Counted from the first letter of the stretch, positions 1-7,582 are shown. The stretch: DNA of 10,024 nucleotides from Bacteroidota bacterium (GCA_021812745.1 JAKAMS010000071.1:1-10024), one strand, 5' to 3'. Program-made: numbers and translations. The notes: generated from the sequence alone by a model not told the origin.

Positions 1-1927
1 TTCTATATCTCTCTTCAGAAATTGCAAGTGCGTTTTGAGCTTTTTTCTCGTCGGTCACATCCCGTAAAATCCAGACTGCAAATTTTTCGTTTTCTATCTC
101 ATAAGTTGAAACAGAATTTTCCACTTCGAATTGCGAAAGACTTTTCTTCCGCCCTGTAAAATAAAATCTTGTCGGCGCTTCTTTTCCTTCCTCTGCCAAT
201 CCGATCAGTGATGCAACCCGTTCTTTATCTTTTTCATCTATGAAGTCTAACGGATTCATTCCCAAAATCTCGCTTGCACTTCTAAACCCGAACATTTCTA
301 CGAAAGAATCGTTGACTAAAGCAATCTTTGTTTTATTTAACAGCACTATTCCATTTTGCGAAGCTTCGAATACCGACCGGATGAGCATAAGATCTTTTTC
401 TGATTCTTTCTTTAATGTAATGTCGGTTAAAATCACATTATAGTACTGGACTGTTCCCGTTATATCTTCCACGGACGAAAAACTTGAAAGCACATGAATC
501 CGCTGCCCAAGTTTTGTTAATAGCGGAAGTTCAAATGTGTGTAATTGTTTCTCTGCAATGTTCTTAAACTCGAACGGTTCTTTTATGGGATAATAGGGAT
601 CTATCAATTCCGGGAATTCTAGACTGATAATTTCTGTCTCTGTATACTGAAATACTTCCAGAAAGTGAGGATTTGCATATGTAATTCTTCCCTGTAAGTC
701 GAGAGTACAAATAAATTCATTTGAGTTGGTAACAATGTTGCGGAATCGTTCTTCGGAGATTTTTATTTTTTTCTCTTGATGGACTCTGTCTGTTACCGGA
801 GTGCATAGAAGAAAAACCGTCTCTTCATCTTCTTCACCGACAATTCCAATCTTCACATCGTAATAGTCGGCTATACTTTCATCTTCTCCGATATGAAATT
901 GACCGCGCCATTCTTTCTTATTGCGAACTTGATTTTTCAACTCCGCGAAATATTGTTCGTCAATGTTAGAGAATATTTTCCCCAGGAACTTTCCATATAC
1001 TTCGCTGCGTGTTAATCCAAAGAGTTTTGAAGCCGATTCATTCCAAAATGTAATTTTTCCATTTTTATTTGTACCAATGAGACCGTCTATAACGGTAGCC
1101 GTAATTTGCTGATACTTTGTCAGTTCTGTGATTTCTTCTTCGGATAGACCGACATGCTCGGTTTCTTTACTAAAATCTTTGATTAGCAGAATCACCCAGT
1201 CAACATCAATTCCGCCGTCGCTAAAGGGAATCAGCGTTACGCGGGCTGAAATTTCTCTTTGATTTCTGATAAAAGGAATTTGCGTGCTTATTACTTTATT
1301 ATTTGCAATAACATTTTCTAAAAGTTTTTTGAAAAGGATCGGTGAAATTTTTTTTGTCCGAAGCATTGATCTGCCAGCTTCCGGCTCAAAAAGGAAATCA
1401 AATAACTCCGTGCCAGCCGTAGGTAATACTCGTACGACACTTTCTTTGTCAACCACTATAAAAAAATCGCTAAGTGAGCCGAGAAACGTTTGAAAGTCGT
1501 CTGAAAGTATTAACGATCCGTGAGCTTTAAAAGCGTCAACCTTAATGTCTTCAAGAATTAAAACTCCGCCGGTAAATTCACCATTAATAATAATAGGAGC
1601 GCCTTTAAGAAGGATAGATACTTTGCCGCCGCTTAAAGTATTAGAAGCAATTATTTCCTTTTCAAACGTATCCCCTTTTTTGAGAAGATTAAGTTCTTCG
1701 CGTATATCCGCTTCGTAAAATAATCTGTTCTCAAAAATACTTTTGCCAATAACATTTTGAGGAGCGTCTGATACCACGCCGTTGAATTGGAAAAAATTCT
1801 TATTTACAAATTTGATTTTCCAATCACGCTGAAATATTACAACTCCAATCGGAGCGAACTCAAAAATCTCACGGAATGATATTTCTGTGGTCGAGTGTTC
1901 AAAAGATTTTTCCAGAGATGAATTCAT
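1..1927 (-). CDS. Multi-PAS sensory protein, partial (3' end beyond window); probable histidine kinase N-terminus
   Basis: The minus strand is open from an ATG at 1925-1927 to the left edge, giving 642 codons with no stop. An in-frame TAG lies 18 bases before the ATG, so this is the first possible ATG start. The translation reads as a chain of PAS-type sensor domains at roughly residues 17-130, 141-255, 268-375, 390-500 and 514-625, with a sixth beginning at 636 (ISEERYR). Typical PAS signatures are visible: EFAPIGVVIF, GKITFWNESASKLFG, the linker ISEERFRNIV followed by GRITYANPHFLEVF, and NGIVLLN followed by NDSFVEMFG. The second domain is the most divergent. No signal peptide or membrane helix is seen, so it should be cytoplasmic. 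PAS chains of this kind usually feed a histidine kinase, less often a GGDEF or phosphatase module; that output domain is inferred, not seen. No strong Shine-Dalgarno precedes the ATG (AGGA is 13 bases away). It follows waaA by 94 bp on the same strand. Confidence 0.85.
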   Translation of the reverse strand, partial: MNSSLEKSFEHSTTEISFREIFEFAPIGVVIFQRDWKIKFVNKNFFQFNGVVSDAPQNVIGKSIFENRLFYEADIREELNLLKKGDTFEKEIIASNTLSGGKVSILLKGAPIIINGEFTGGVLILEDIKVDAFKAHGSLILSDDFQTFLGSLSDFFIVVDKESVVRVLPTAGTELFDFLFEPEAGRSMLRTKKISPILFKKLLENVIANNKVISTQIPFIRNQREISARVTLIPFSDGGIDVDWVILLIKDFSKETEHVGLSEEEITELTKYQQITATVIDGLIGTNKNGKITFWNESASKLFGLTRSEVYGKFLGKIFSNIDEQYFAELKNQVRNKKEWRGQFHIGEDESIADYYDVKIGIVGEEDEETVFLLCTPVTDRVHQEKKIKISEERFRNIVTNSNEFICTLDLQGRITYANPHFLEVFQYTETEIISLEFPELIDPYYPIKEPFEFKNIAEKQLHTFELPLLTKLGQRIHVLSSFSSVEDITGTVQYYNVILTDITLKKESEKDLMLIRSVFEASQNGIVLLNKTKIALVNDSFVEMFGFRSASEILGMNPLDFIDEKDKERVASLIGLAEEGKEAPTRFYFTGRKKSLSQFEVENSVSTYEIENEKFAVWILRDVTDEKKAQNALAISEERYR

Positions 1928-1956
1928 TAATTTAGTTCTGTCCTAAATGCATAGTC

Positions 1957-1982
1957 AATTTATAAAATACATCATATAAATT
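1957..1982. repeat. 8-bp inverted repeat upstream of the PAS gene
   Basis: AATTTATA (1957-1964) and TATAAATT (1975-1982) are perfect inverted arms separated by 10 bases, about 30 bases before the PAS-protein start. The arms are entirely A/T in an AT-rich gap, so chance is a real alternative. The arrangement could be an operator. I see no convincing promoter or terminator elsewhere in the 94-bp gap 1928-2021. Confidence 0.3.
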
Positions 1983-2021
1983 AAATAAGAAACGATCATT
2001 AAACTCTATCAAGCCCAAATC

Positions 2022-3299
2022 TCAGATGAATTTATAAATTTCCTCTAAGATTCTTGAAGTAGCGCCGATATTTTCTTTTACATAAGCGGAACAAATTTTA
2101 CCAATTCGTATCCTTAATTGTTCATCGCTGAAAATCTTGCGTAAATTTTTATATGCTTCCCGTTTATTGCGGATACAAATTCCTCCGCCGATTTTTGTAA
2201 GCTGTATCGCTTCCTGGCTGTTTTCATGCTTTGGTCCAAACAGAACGGGAATTCCATAAACAGCGGGCTCAAGCACATTATGAATTCCTTGTTTAAAACT
2301 TCCTCCTACATACGCGACATTACTGTAAGCGTATAGCGTTAACAAAACTCCTATTGAGTCTATAACTATCAATCGTTCGTTTTTATAGTTATTCAAATAT
2401 GAAAATCTGATTGAATCATATTTTCCTGCAAGTGCGTTTTCAACTTCTTCGAGATGATGCTCTGTCGGCTCATGGGGAACAATTATTGTTATTATCTGCT
2501 CATCGTATTTCATCAACTTCAACACAGCTGGCAGCAAAACTTCTTGATCACTTTCCCACGAGCTTCCCAAAACAAACACTTTCTTCCCTTCAAAGAATCC
2601 GTCCTTAAAAAGTTTTTTTTCTTTTGCGAGAAGACTTTTTTGATATACTCTGTCGAATCTTGTATCTCCGACAGCTTTAATAATATCGCCGTTAATATTA
2701 AACTCTCTGAAATTAGTTCCGTCTTCTTTAGAAACCGCAAGGATTTTTGTTACATGTGCGTAGAGAGATTTGTGAAAACTTTTAGCAACGATCCATTTTC
2801 TTGGGGTTTTAGAACGCATAGTCGCATCAACAATAAAGCTGGGAATCTTTTTTTTCTCAAGCTGCCATATCATATTTGGCCAGATATCGTAACGCATGAA
2901 GATTGCAATATTAGGTCGGACTAAATTCAAGAAGCGGTTGGTCATCATTGGTGTATCATACGGGAAATATGCAATTACATCCGCCAAAGGATATTTGAGA
3001 TTGTTAGTATAACCAGACGGAGAAAAAAATGTAATTATAACATTTACATCTTTCTCGCTTTTCAATTTTTCAATAATTGGTTTTGCCTGTTCGAACTCTC
3101 CCATAGATGACGAATGAAACCAAACCATTTTTTTAGCGCGGTCTATTCCGGCAAGGTCAATTATTAAGTTCTCAAAAAGTTTTTCCCTTCCCTCAATACC
3201 CGTTTTTATTTTGGCATTGAAGAACTTGCCAATAAATAATGCAAATTTTAGCAAAGGAATTACAACAACATTATAAACAAGATACCAGATTTGTTTCAT
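2022..3299 (-). CDS. waaA: 3-deoxy-D-manno-octulosonic acid (Kdo) transferase, family GT30
   Basis: This 425-aa protein has the normal length and architecture of WaaA/KdtA, which transfers Kdo from CMP-Kdo to the lipid A precursor at the inner membrane. Residues 5-25 form a single N-terminal membrane anchor. The conserved N-domain motif WFHSSSMGE (60-68) follows, with Glu68 at the position of the family's catalytic base. Next come TFFSPSGY, the region ending IWPN, and GDTRFDRV. The C-terminal nucleotide-sugar domain shows VLGSSWESDQE, PHEPTEHH, and GGSFKQGIHNVLEP followed by FGPKHEN. The motif usually written ETELWPN reads FMRYDIWPN here, and the next usual VNARLS reads VDATMR, so the acceptor-facing loop is divergent. 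The ATG start overlaps the stop of the upstream glycosyltransferase by 4 bp (ATGA), pointing to translational coupling. Whether it adds one or more Kdo residues cannot be read from the sequence. Confidence 0.95.
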   Translation of the reverse strand: MKQIWYLVYNVVVIPLLKFALFIGKFFNAKIKTGIEGREKLFENLIIDLAGIDRAKKMVWFHSSSMGEFEQAKPIIEKLKSEKDVNVIITFFSPSGYTNNLKYPLADVIAYFPYDTPMMTNRFLNLVRPNIAIFMRYDIWPNMIWQLEKKKIPSFIVDATMRSKTPRKWIVAKSFHKSLYAHVTKILAVSKEDGTNFREFNINGDIIKAVGDTRFDRVYQKSLLAKEKKLFKDGFFEGKKVFVLGSSWESDQEVLLPAVLKLMKYDEQIITIIVPHEPTEHHLEEVENALAGKYDSIRFSYLNNYKNERLIVIDSIGVLLTLYAYSNVAYVGGSFKQGIHNVLEPAVYGIPVLFGPKHENSQEAIQLTKIGGGICIRNKREAYKNLRKIFSDEQLRIRIGKICSAYVKENIGATSRILEEIYKFI

Positions 3300-4282
3300 A
3301 TACCTACTTGAATATTATTTAACTGAATAAGTACTAACTCGGGTGTAATTTCTTTCATACACTTGAAATGTTTTTGGGGGCAGTTCTCTTTACCAATATG
3401 ACTGCACGGGCGGCAAGATAACGATTTATTTTCTAAGATTAAATTTTGCGATCCTTCCGGCATAAATCCAAACTCTCTAACGGTTGATCCAAAAATAGAA
3501 ACTAACGGAACACCTGCGGCAGAAGCAGTATGCATTAAGCCCGAATCGTTTGATATAATCAGCTTACAGCGTTTCATTTCTGCCGCTGTTTGAAGCAACT
3601 GATCCTCATTCTGCAAATTTATTGATCCGTTAATATTTACTGAGATTGCAGTACAAAGTTCTTTATCGTCTTTTCCGCCGAAGAGAACTATTGTAAATCC
3701 TTGTTTGACTAAATTATTTCCAAGTTCAATAAAATATTCTGATGGCCAACGTTTTGTAAAATGTTTAGACCCCGGAGCTAAACCAATATATTTTCCGCTC
3801 TCTTTAAGTTCAGTTTTAACATCCTGAGGATAGAATAATTCCAGCTTTTTGTTGTCAATCTCAATACCGGCGGCCTCTGCATACCGTTCATGAATTGTTT
3901 TAAGATCCTTCAATAAGTTTATTTTAAACCAAACCAGAAGAAGTTTCTTAACAGAAGGCTTCTTAAATCTCCGGATTTGTCCTTTCATTCCATTAGTCAG
4001 TTCATTACTTCTAAAATTATTCTGAAGATCAATTACCAAATCATAATTTTCACTTTTTAAATCACTTTTGAGCAGCTTTACATTTTCATTTTCATAAATG
4101 ATAACATTAGAGATATTGGAATTATACAACAATGCGTCTTTAAACTGCTTTTTGACTATAAAATCAATTTGAGAATTTGGGAATTTCCGTTTTAATGAGC
4201 GTATAACCGGAGTTGTAAGAAGAATATCTCCCAAAGAACTTAGACGGATGATCAGTATTTTATTTTTCTGTTTGTCGAACAC
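3296..4282 (-). CDS. Family 9 glycosyltransferase, LPS heptosyltransferase type
   Basis: This 328-aa protein has the two-domain fold signature of GT9 heptosyltransferases (WaaC/WaaF), which add heptose from an ADP-heptose donor to the Kdo-lipid A core on the cytoplasmic face of the inner membrane. The N-terminus shows KILIIRLSSLGDILLTTPVI, with Asp19 at the position of the family's catalytic Asp. The C-domain has GLAPGSKHFTKRWP (167-180), the donor-site motif NDSGLMH (245-251) and FGST (264-267). A cysteine cluster at 290, 293, 301 and 308 is common in the heptosyltransferase II-like branch. The start is GTG at 4282: an in-frame TGA lies 18 bases earlier, and no ATG is available before the conserved core. 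No Shine-Dalgarno is evident. A promoter matching the Bacteroidota consensus lies just upstream. Its stop overlaps waaA, so the two form one LPS-core operon. Whether it acts as heptosyltransferase I, II or on another sugar is uncertain. Confidence 0.9.
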   Translation of the reverse strand: MFDKQKNKILIIRLSSLGDILLTTPVIRSLKRKFPNSQIDFIVKKQFKDALLYNSNISNVIIYENENVKLLKSDLKSENYDLVIDLQNNFRSNELTNGMKGQIRRFKKPSVKKLLLVWFKINLLKDLKTIHERYAEAAGIEIDNKKLELFYPQDVKTELKESGKYIGLAPGSKHFTKRWPSEYFIELGNNLVKQGFTIVLFGGKDDKELCTAISVNINGSINLQNEDQLLQTAAEMKRCKLIISNDSGLMHTASAAGVPLVSIFGSTVREFGFMPEGSQNLILENKSLSCRPCSHIGKENCPQKHFKCMKEITPELVLIQLNNIQVGI

Positions 4283-4306
4283 TATGTGATTTGATTGTTT
4301 TCATTG

Positions 4307-4337
4307 CAAATCTAACCAATAATATTTTCCATTCCAA
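4307..4337 (-). promoter_or_regulatory. Bacteroidota-type promoter for the glycosyltransferase-waaA operon
   Basis: Read on the minus strand, TTG (4335-4337) is followed after 20 bases by TAGATTTG (4307-4314). This is an exact match to the -33 TTG / -7 TAnnTTTG promoter known from Bacteroidota. Transcription would begin near 4300, leaving a leader of about 20 bases before the GTG start at 4282. That fits the absence of a Shine-Dalgarno site. The start point is inferred. Confidence 0.6.
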
Positions 4338-4346
4338 TTTGGACAG

Positions 4347-4377
4347 TTGGATGTAAAAGTTCACTTCATTATTTTTC
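4347..4377 (+). promoter_or_regulatory. Candidate promoter for the 88-aa gene
   Basis: TTG (4347-4349), 20 bases, then TATTTTTC (4370-4377) matches the Bacteroidota TTG-N20-TAnnTTTG pattern except for the last base. It would start transcription near 4383, just before the Shine-Dalgarno site AAGG at 4392-4395. It lies back to back with the minus-strand promoter, with nine bases between the two -33 elements. Confidence 0.4.
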
Positions 4378-4402
4378 GGCAGCTAAAAAACAAGGTTTAA
4401 TT

Positions 4403-4669
4403 ATGACAACACTGCCTCCTCCAGCGACAAAGTTATTTCCGGCTAACTCGCTTGAAAAACAATGCTACAACATCACGGAAATGTTTAAAGAAAATATACC
4501 GATTATGAATGATAGGAACCGGCTTGGTTATTGTCTGTTCAAATACATGAAAGGTGAAGGCGACGCACCCGAAATTTTGGTAAATTCAACTAAAATTAAG
4601 GTTGAGGGAATTGCAAAGCCTGAACTTGCAAAAAAACTTGCGGAAGAACTTTCTAAAATTAATTTATAA
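4403..4669 (+). CDS. Small protein of unknown function (88 aa)
   Basis: I do not recognise this protein. It is the only plus-strand gene I accept. Support for it being real comes from AAGG seven bases before the ATG, a candidate promoter upstream, no competing minus-strand gene, and gene-like composition. The protein is soluble, with no signal peptide or membrane helix. A proline-rich start (TLPPPATKLFP) precedes a mixed central part with two cysteines (20 and 43). The C-terminal third reads as a beta strand (EILVNSTKIKVEG) followed by a charged amphipathic helix (KPELAKKLAEELSKINL). It diverges from the LPS operon and converges on fbp, so gene context does not suggest a role. Confidence 0.7.
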   Translation: MTTLPPPATKLFPANSLEKQCYNITEMFKENIPIMNDRNRLGYCLFKYMKGEGDAPEILVNSTKIKVEGIAKPELAKKLAEELSKINL

Positions 4670-4681
4670 TTGTAATTGGCG

Positions 4682-4705
4682 GATTGAGAATTTTCATTCT
4701 CAATC
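4682..4705. repeat. Perfect hairpin in the convergent gap, possible bidirectional terminator
   Basis: GATTGAGAAT (4682-4691) and ATTCTCAATC (4696-4705) pair perfectly over 10 bp around a 4-base loop. On the minus strand, which is the 3' end of fbp mRNA, the loop is GAAA, a stable GNRA-type tetraloop. No run of T follows on either strand, so classic intrinsic termination is not assured. It lies 13 bases after the 88-aa gene stop and may protect or end both converging transcripts. Confidence 0.6.
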
Positions 4706-4708
4706 TTG

Positions 4709-4724
4709 CCTGTCGGCAGACAGG
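4709..4724. repeat. Second hairpin, GC-rich CCTGTC/GACAGG palindrome
   Basis: CCTGTC (4709-4714) and GACAGG (4719-4724) form a perfect 6-bp stem with a 4-base loop. It stands only three bases from the previous hairpin and is notably GC-rich for this AT-rich gap. Palindromes of this style recur between genes in some FCB-group genomes, so it may be one copy of a dispersed intergenic repeat. That is recollection and inference; only one copy is seen in this window. Confidence 0.5.
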
Positions 4725-4746
4725 TTCGCAATTATTAATTCTCAAT

Positions 4747-5769
4747 TTAATATCTGTCTTCTCCTTCGCGTAAATATTTCTCTACGAGTAAAACATCCTC
4801 TTCGCTACCAATGTATATTGGGGTTCTTTCATGGAGGCTTTCCGGCTGTAATTCCAAAATTCTTTTCTTACCGTCGGTTGCACGCCCGCCTGCTTCTTCC
4901 ATTATAAATGCCATTGGATTGCATTCGTACATCAAACGCAATTTACCTTTCGGATTTCTTTTATCACCCGGATAAATAAAAATTCCGCCGTATAAAAGTG
5001 TTCGATGAATATCCGCGACCATCGAACCAACATAACGTGCTTGATACGGCTTGCCTTCAAACATATTTGCCTGAAGGTATTTGATATAATTTTTTAGACC
5101 TTGTGGCCAAGAAAAATAGTTTCCTTCGTTCAAACTATAAATTCTGCCATGATTTGGAATTTTAATATTATCGTGCGAAAGAAGAAACTCTCCGAATGCC
5201 GGATCGAGTGTAAATCCGTGAACTCCGTGACCATGACCGGCTGTATAAACAAGCATAGTACTCGAACCGTACACTATATATCCGGCAACAACCTGCTTAT
5301 ATCCTTCTTGCAGACAATCCTCTAATGTTCCCGGTCCATTGCCGGAACTAATTCTTTTATAGATTGAAAAGATTGTACCGATACTTATGTTTGCATCTAT
5401 ATTGGAAGAACCGTCTAGCGGATCAAAAAGCAAAACATACTTACCTATTTTTTGATGCGGTGGAAGGTGTATAATATCTTCTTCCTCTTCGGATGCCATA
5501 ACACAGAAATGACCGCCATGATCCATTGCTTTGATCAGCATTTCATGTGCATAGATATCCAGCTTTTTAACTTTTTCGCCGTGAACGTTTTCATCACCGG
5601 TGAATCCCAAAATTTCTGCCAGACCGGCTTTGTTAACCTCTAACGAAATTAATTTTGCCGCCAGACCGAGCTGCAGCAGAATCGTGGAAAGTTCTCCGGT
5701 TGCTTCCGGATGCTCTTTTTCGCCTTCCTCAATATGGCGGGGTAAAGTCATAAATCTCTTAGTTGCCAA
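4747..5769 (-). CDS. fbp: Fructose-1,6-bisphosphatase, class I
   Basis: The 340-aa product has the full length and all signatures of class I FBPase (EC 3.1.3.11), the cytoplasmic Mg-dependent enzyme of gluconeogenesis that hydrolyses fructose 1,6-bisphosphate to fructose 6-phosphate. Metal-site acids lie in ASEEEED (92-98) and in DPLDGSSNID (116-125). NEGN (214-217) and ARYVGSMVADIHRT (244-257) form the substrate-binding region, and Glu291 in EEAGG lies in the last conserved metal-ligand motif. The N-terminal segment TLPRHIEEGEKEHPEATGEL is of the type I associate with Bacteroidota/Chlorobi-lineage enzymes. The start is TTG at 5769 because GGAGG lies five bases upstream; the next ATG (codon 7) would be 23 bases from that site. 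It follows the ABC gene by 11 bp and is the last gene of its operon. A functional link to the transporters is not evident. Confidence 0.97.
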   Translation of the reverse strand: MATKRFMTLPRHIEEGEKEHPEATGELSTILLQLGLAAKLISLEVNKAGLAEILGFTGDENVHGEKVKKLDIYAHEMLIKAMDHGGHFCVMASEEEEDIIHLPPHQKIGKYVLLFDPLDGSSNIDANISIGTIFSIYKRISSGNGPGTLEDCLQEGYKQVVAGYIVYGSSTMLVYTAGHGHGVHGFTLDPAFGEFLLSHDNIKIPNHGRIYSLNEGNYFSWPQGLKNYIKYLQANMFEGKPYQARYVGSMVADIHRTLLYGGIFIYPGDKRNPKGKLRLMYECNPMAFIMEEAGGRATDGKKRILELQPESLHERTPIYIGSEEDVLLVEKYLREGEDRY

Positions 5770-5774
5770 TTACA

Positions 5775-5779
5775 CCTCC
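5775..5779 (-). promoter_or_regulatory. Strong Shine-Dalgarno site selecting the TTG start of fbp
   Basis: On the minus strand GGAGG sits inside the 11-bp gap between the ABC gene stop (5781-5783) and the TTG at 5767-5769, with a five-base spacer. It is the clearest ribosome-binding site in the window. It settles the start at the TTG rather than the in-frame ATG 18 bases downstream. Confidence 0.75.
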
Positions 5780-5780
5780 A

Positions 5781-7571
5781 TTAAGCGGTTTTAATTATTT
5801 CCTGATCTTTGTACTGAAGCTGATATAGTTTATAATAGATTCCTCTTTTTGCAAGAAGTTCTTGATGTGTGCCTTCTTCTTTTAATTCACCTTTATGCAT
5901 AACAAATATTTTATCTGCATTCTGAATAGTTGAAAGGCGATGCGCAATTACGATTGAGGTTCTCCCAATCAAAAGTTTTTCAATTGCGTTTTGAATTAAT
6001 TGCTCGGTTTCGGTATCAACACTTGAAGTCGCTTCATCTAAGATAAGGATTTGAGGATTATAAGCAAGCGCACGCGCAAATGAAATTAACTGTCTTTGCC
6101 CAACGCTTAAAGTGGCACCTTTTTCTTTCACTTCCTCATCATAACCGTTTGGAAGCTGGGAAATGAATTTATGAGCGCCAACGGTTTTAGCCGCTTCAAT
6201 AATTTCCGCATCAGAAATGTCTTGATTGCCAAGATTAATATTTGATTTAATTGTTCCGCTAAAAAGAAATACATCCTGCAAAACCATTGCAATATGTTTT
6301 CTCAGATCGCCAGGACTAAGGCTTCGGATATCAATTCCATCAAGAGTTATACTTCCTTTTTCAATATCATAAAATCTTGTAAAGATATTTATAATGCTTG
6401 TTTTACCCGCACCTGTGGCTCCTACAATCGCTATCCTTTCACCCGGATTAATTTTGAATGAAAGATTTTTCAATACATATTCATTTGGATTGTAAGCGAA
6501 CCATACATTCTTAAATTCAATCTCGCCGCGGAAATTATTAATGCTTATGGGATTCTCTGAATTCTTAATAATAGTTTTATCATCTAGAAGATTAAATATT
6601 CTTTCTGAAGAAGCCATTGCTGTTTGTAAAATGTTGTACTTATCTGAGAGATCTCTAATAGGGCGCCAAAACATTTCGGTGAATTGTATGAACGCGAAAA
6701 GTGTTCCAATTGTTGATCGGCTTTGAATAACTTCTCCTCCGCCATACCAGATTATTAAGCCCAAAGATATCGCGCTGAGTAATTCCACAACCGGAAAAAA
6801 TACCGCGTAGTAAAAAATTGATTTTATGTTAACCGCTCTATTGTCTGTATTAATAGAAGTAAATTTTTGCATCTCTTCATTTTCTTTTGCGAAAATCTGG
6901 ACAACATTCATACCGGTTACACGTTCTTGCATGTAAGAATTTAACCTTGCCAGATGTCTCCGAACATCTCTATAAGTCTCTCTAACTTTTTTACGAAATA
7001 AAAATGTAGCATAGATCAACGCCGGAAGAACGGATAAAGTTACAAGAGAAAGATCCCAGGACATTGAAAACATAAAAATGAAAATCCATACAACTATGAA
7101 TATATCGCTGAATATTGAAATAATTCCAGAAGAAAACATTTCATTTAGAGAATCTACATCATTTGTTACGCGGGTTACAGTTCTGCCTACAGGAGTTTTA
7201 TCAAAATACTTTAGAGCGAGATTTTGAACATGAGAAAATATTTGAACGCGGAGATCATAAACAATTTTCTGTCCTGTAAGTTCAGTATAATAAGTAAGGA
7301 AATACTGAATAACAGCCTGAAGTATTAGGGTTCCGAGCAGCATAATACAAACAATCAACAAACCATGAAAGTCATTGTTCTTTATATTTTCATCGAATGC
7401 TATTTTTGTTAATAAGGGACGCAGAGGACCAAGCGCCGCCACAATAATATTCAAGAAGATTGCAGGAATAATATATTTTTTATACGGTTTAACATACTTT
7501 AGTAAACGCCGCATCAGTTGCGAATCGTAAGCCTTACCCAGTATCTCATCATCTTTTTGTTGTTCTGCCAT
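5781..7571 (-). CDS. ABC exporter half-transporter, MdlB-like (consensus Walker B)
   Basis: This 596-aa protein is a fused membrane-plus-ATPase exporter half. Six membrane helices are expected around residues 33-55, 70-94, 152-172, 174-192, 252-278 and 285-305. The ATPase domain shows Walker A GATGAGKT (384-391), Q-loop LQDVFLF, signature LSVGQRQ (488 onward), Walker B ILILDEATS with catalytic Glu513, D-loop SSVD and switch His544. The signature has Val where LSGGQ has its first Gly, as in E. coli MdlB. Its partner is the upstream ABC gene, 11 bp away. The pair most likely works as an inner-membrane heterodimer that exports a drug-like or lipid substrate; the substrate cannot be inferred. MsbA-type lipid A flipping is conceivable given the nearby LPS genes, but MsbA is normally a homodimer and those genes belong to a separate operon. 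The ATG start follows a weak purine-rich stretch. Confidence 0.93.
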   Translation of the reverse strand: MAEQQKDDEILGKAYDSQLMRRLLKYVKPYKKYIIPAIFLNIIVAALGPLRPLLTKIAFDENIKNNDFHGLLIVCIMLLGTLILQAVIQYFLTYYTELTGQKIVYDLRVQIFSHVQNLALKYFDKTPVGRTVTRVTNDVDSLNEMFSSGIISIFSDIFIVVWIFIFMFSMSWDLSLVTLSVLPALIYATFLFRKKVRETYRDVRRHLARLNSYMQERVTGMNVVQIFAKENEEMQKFTSINTDNRAVNIKSIFYYAVFFPVVELLSAISLGLIIWYGGGEVIQSRSTIGTLFAFIQFTEMFWRPIRDLSDKYNILQTAMASSERIFNLLDDKTIIKNSENPISINNFRGEIEFKNVWFAYNPNEYVLKNLSFKINPGERIAIVGATGAGKTSIINIFTRFYDIEKGSITLDGIDIRSLSPGDLRKHIAMVLQDVFLFSGTIKSNINLGNQDISDAEIIEAAKTVGAHKFISQLPNGYDEEVKEKGATLSVGQRQLISFARALAYNPQILILDEATSSVDTETEQLIQNAIEKLLIGRTSIVIAHRLSTIQNADKIFVMHKGELKEEGTHQELLAKRGIYYKLYQLQYKDQEIIKTA

Positions 7572-7582
7572 TCTTCTTCTTT

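Noticed and set aside
1284..1493. Plus-strand open frame of 69 codons
   Set aside because: It is antisense to the continuous PAS-domain frame, which has clear homology signatures throughout.
2454..2924. Plus-strand open frame of 156 codons
   Set aside because: It lies wholly antisense to the well-supported waaA gene, lacks recognisable motifs and has a composition typical of a reverse-strand shadow.
4682..4724. Classic intrinsic terminator
   Set aside because: The stems are good, but neither strand has a following T-run, so I describe hairpins with only possible terminator activity.
4602..4907. Plus-strand open frame of 101 codons
   Set aside because: It overlaps the end of the 88-aa gene in another frame, runs through both hairpins and into antisense fbp, and has no ribosome-binding site.
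5781..7571. MsbA lipid A flippase serving the nearby LPS genes
   Set aside because: The paired genes with one degenerate ATP site fit a heterodimeric exporter better, and they belong to a different operon from the LPS genes.
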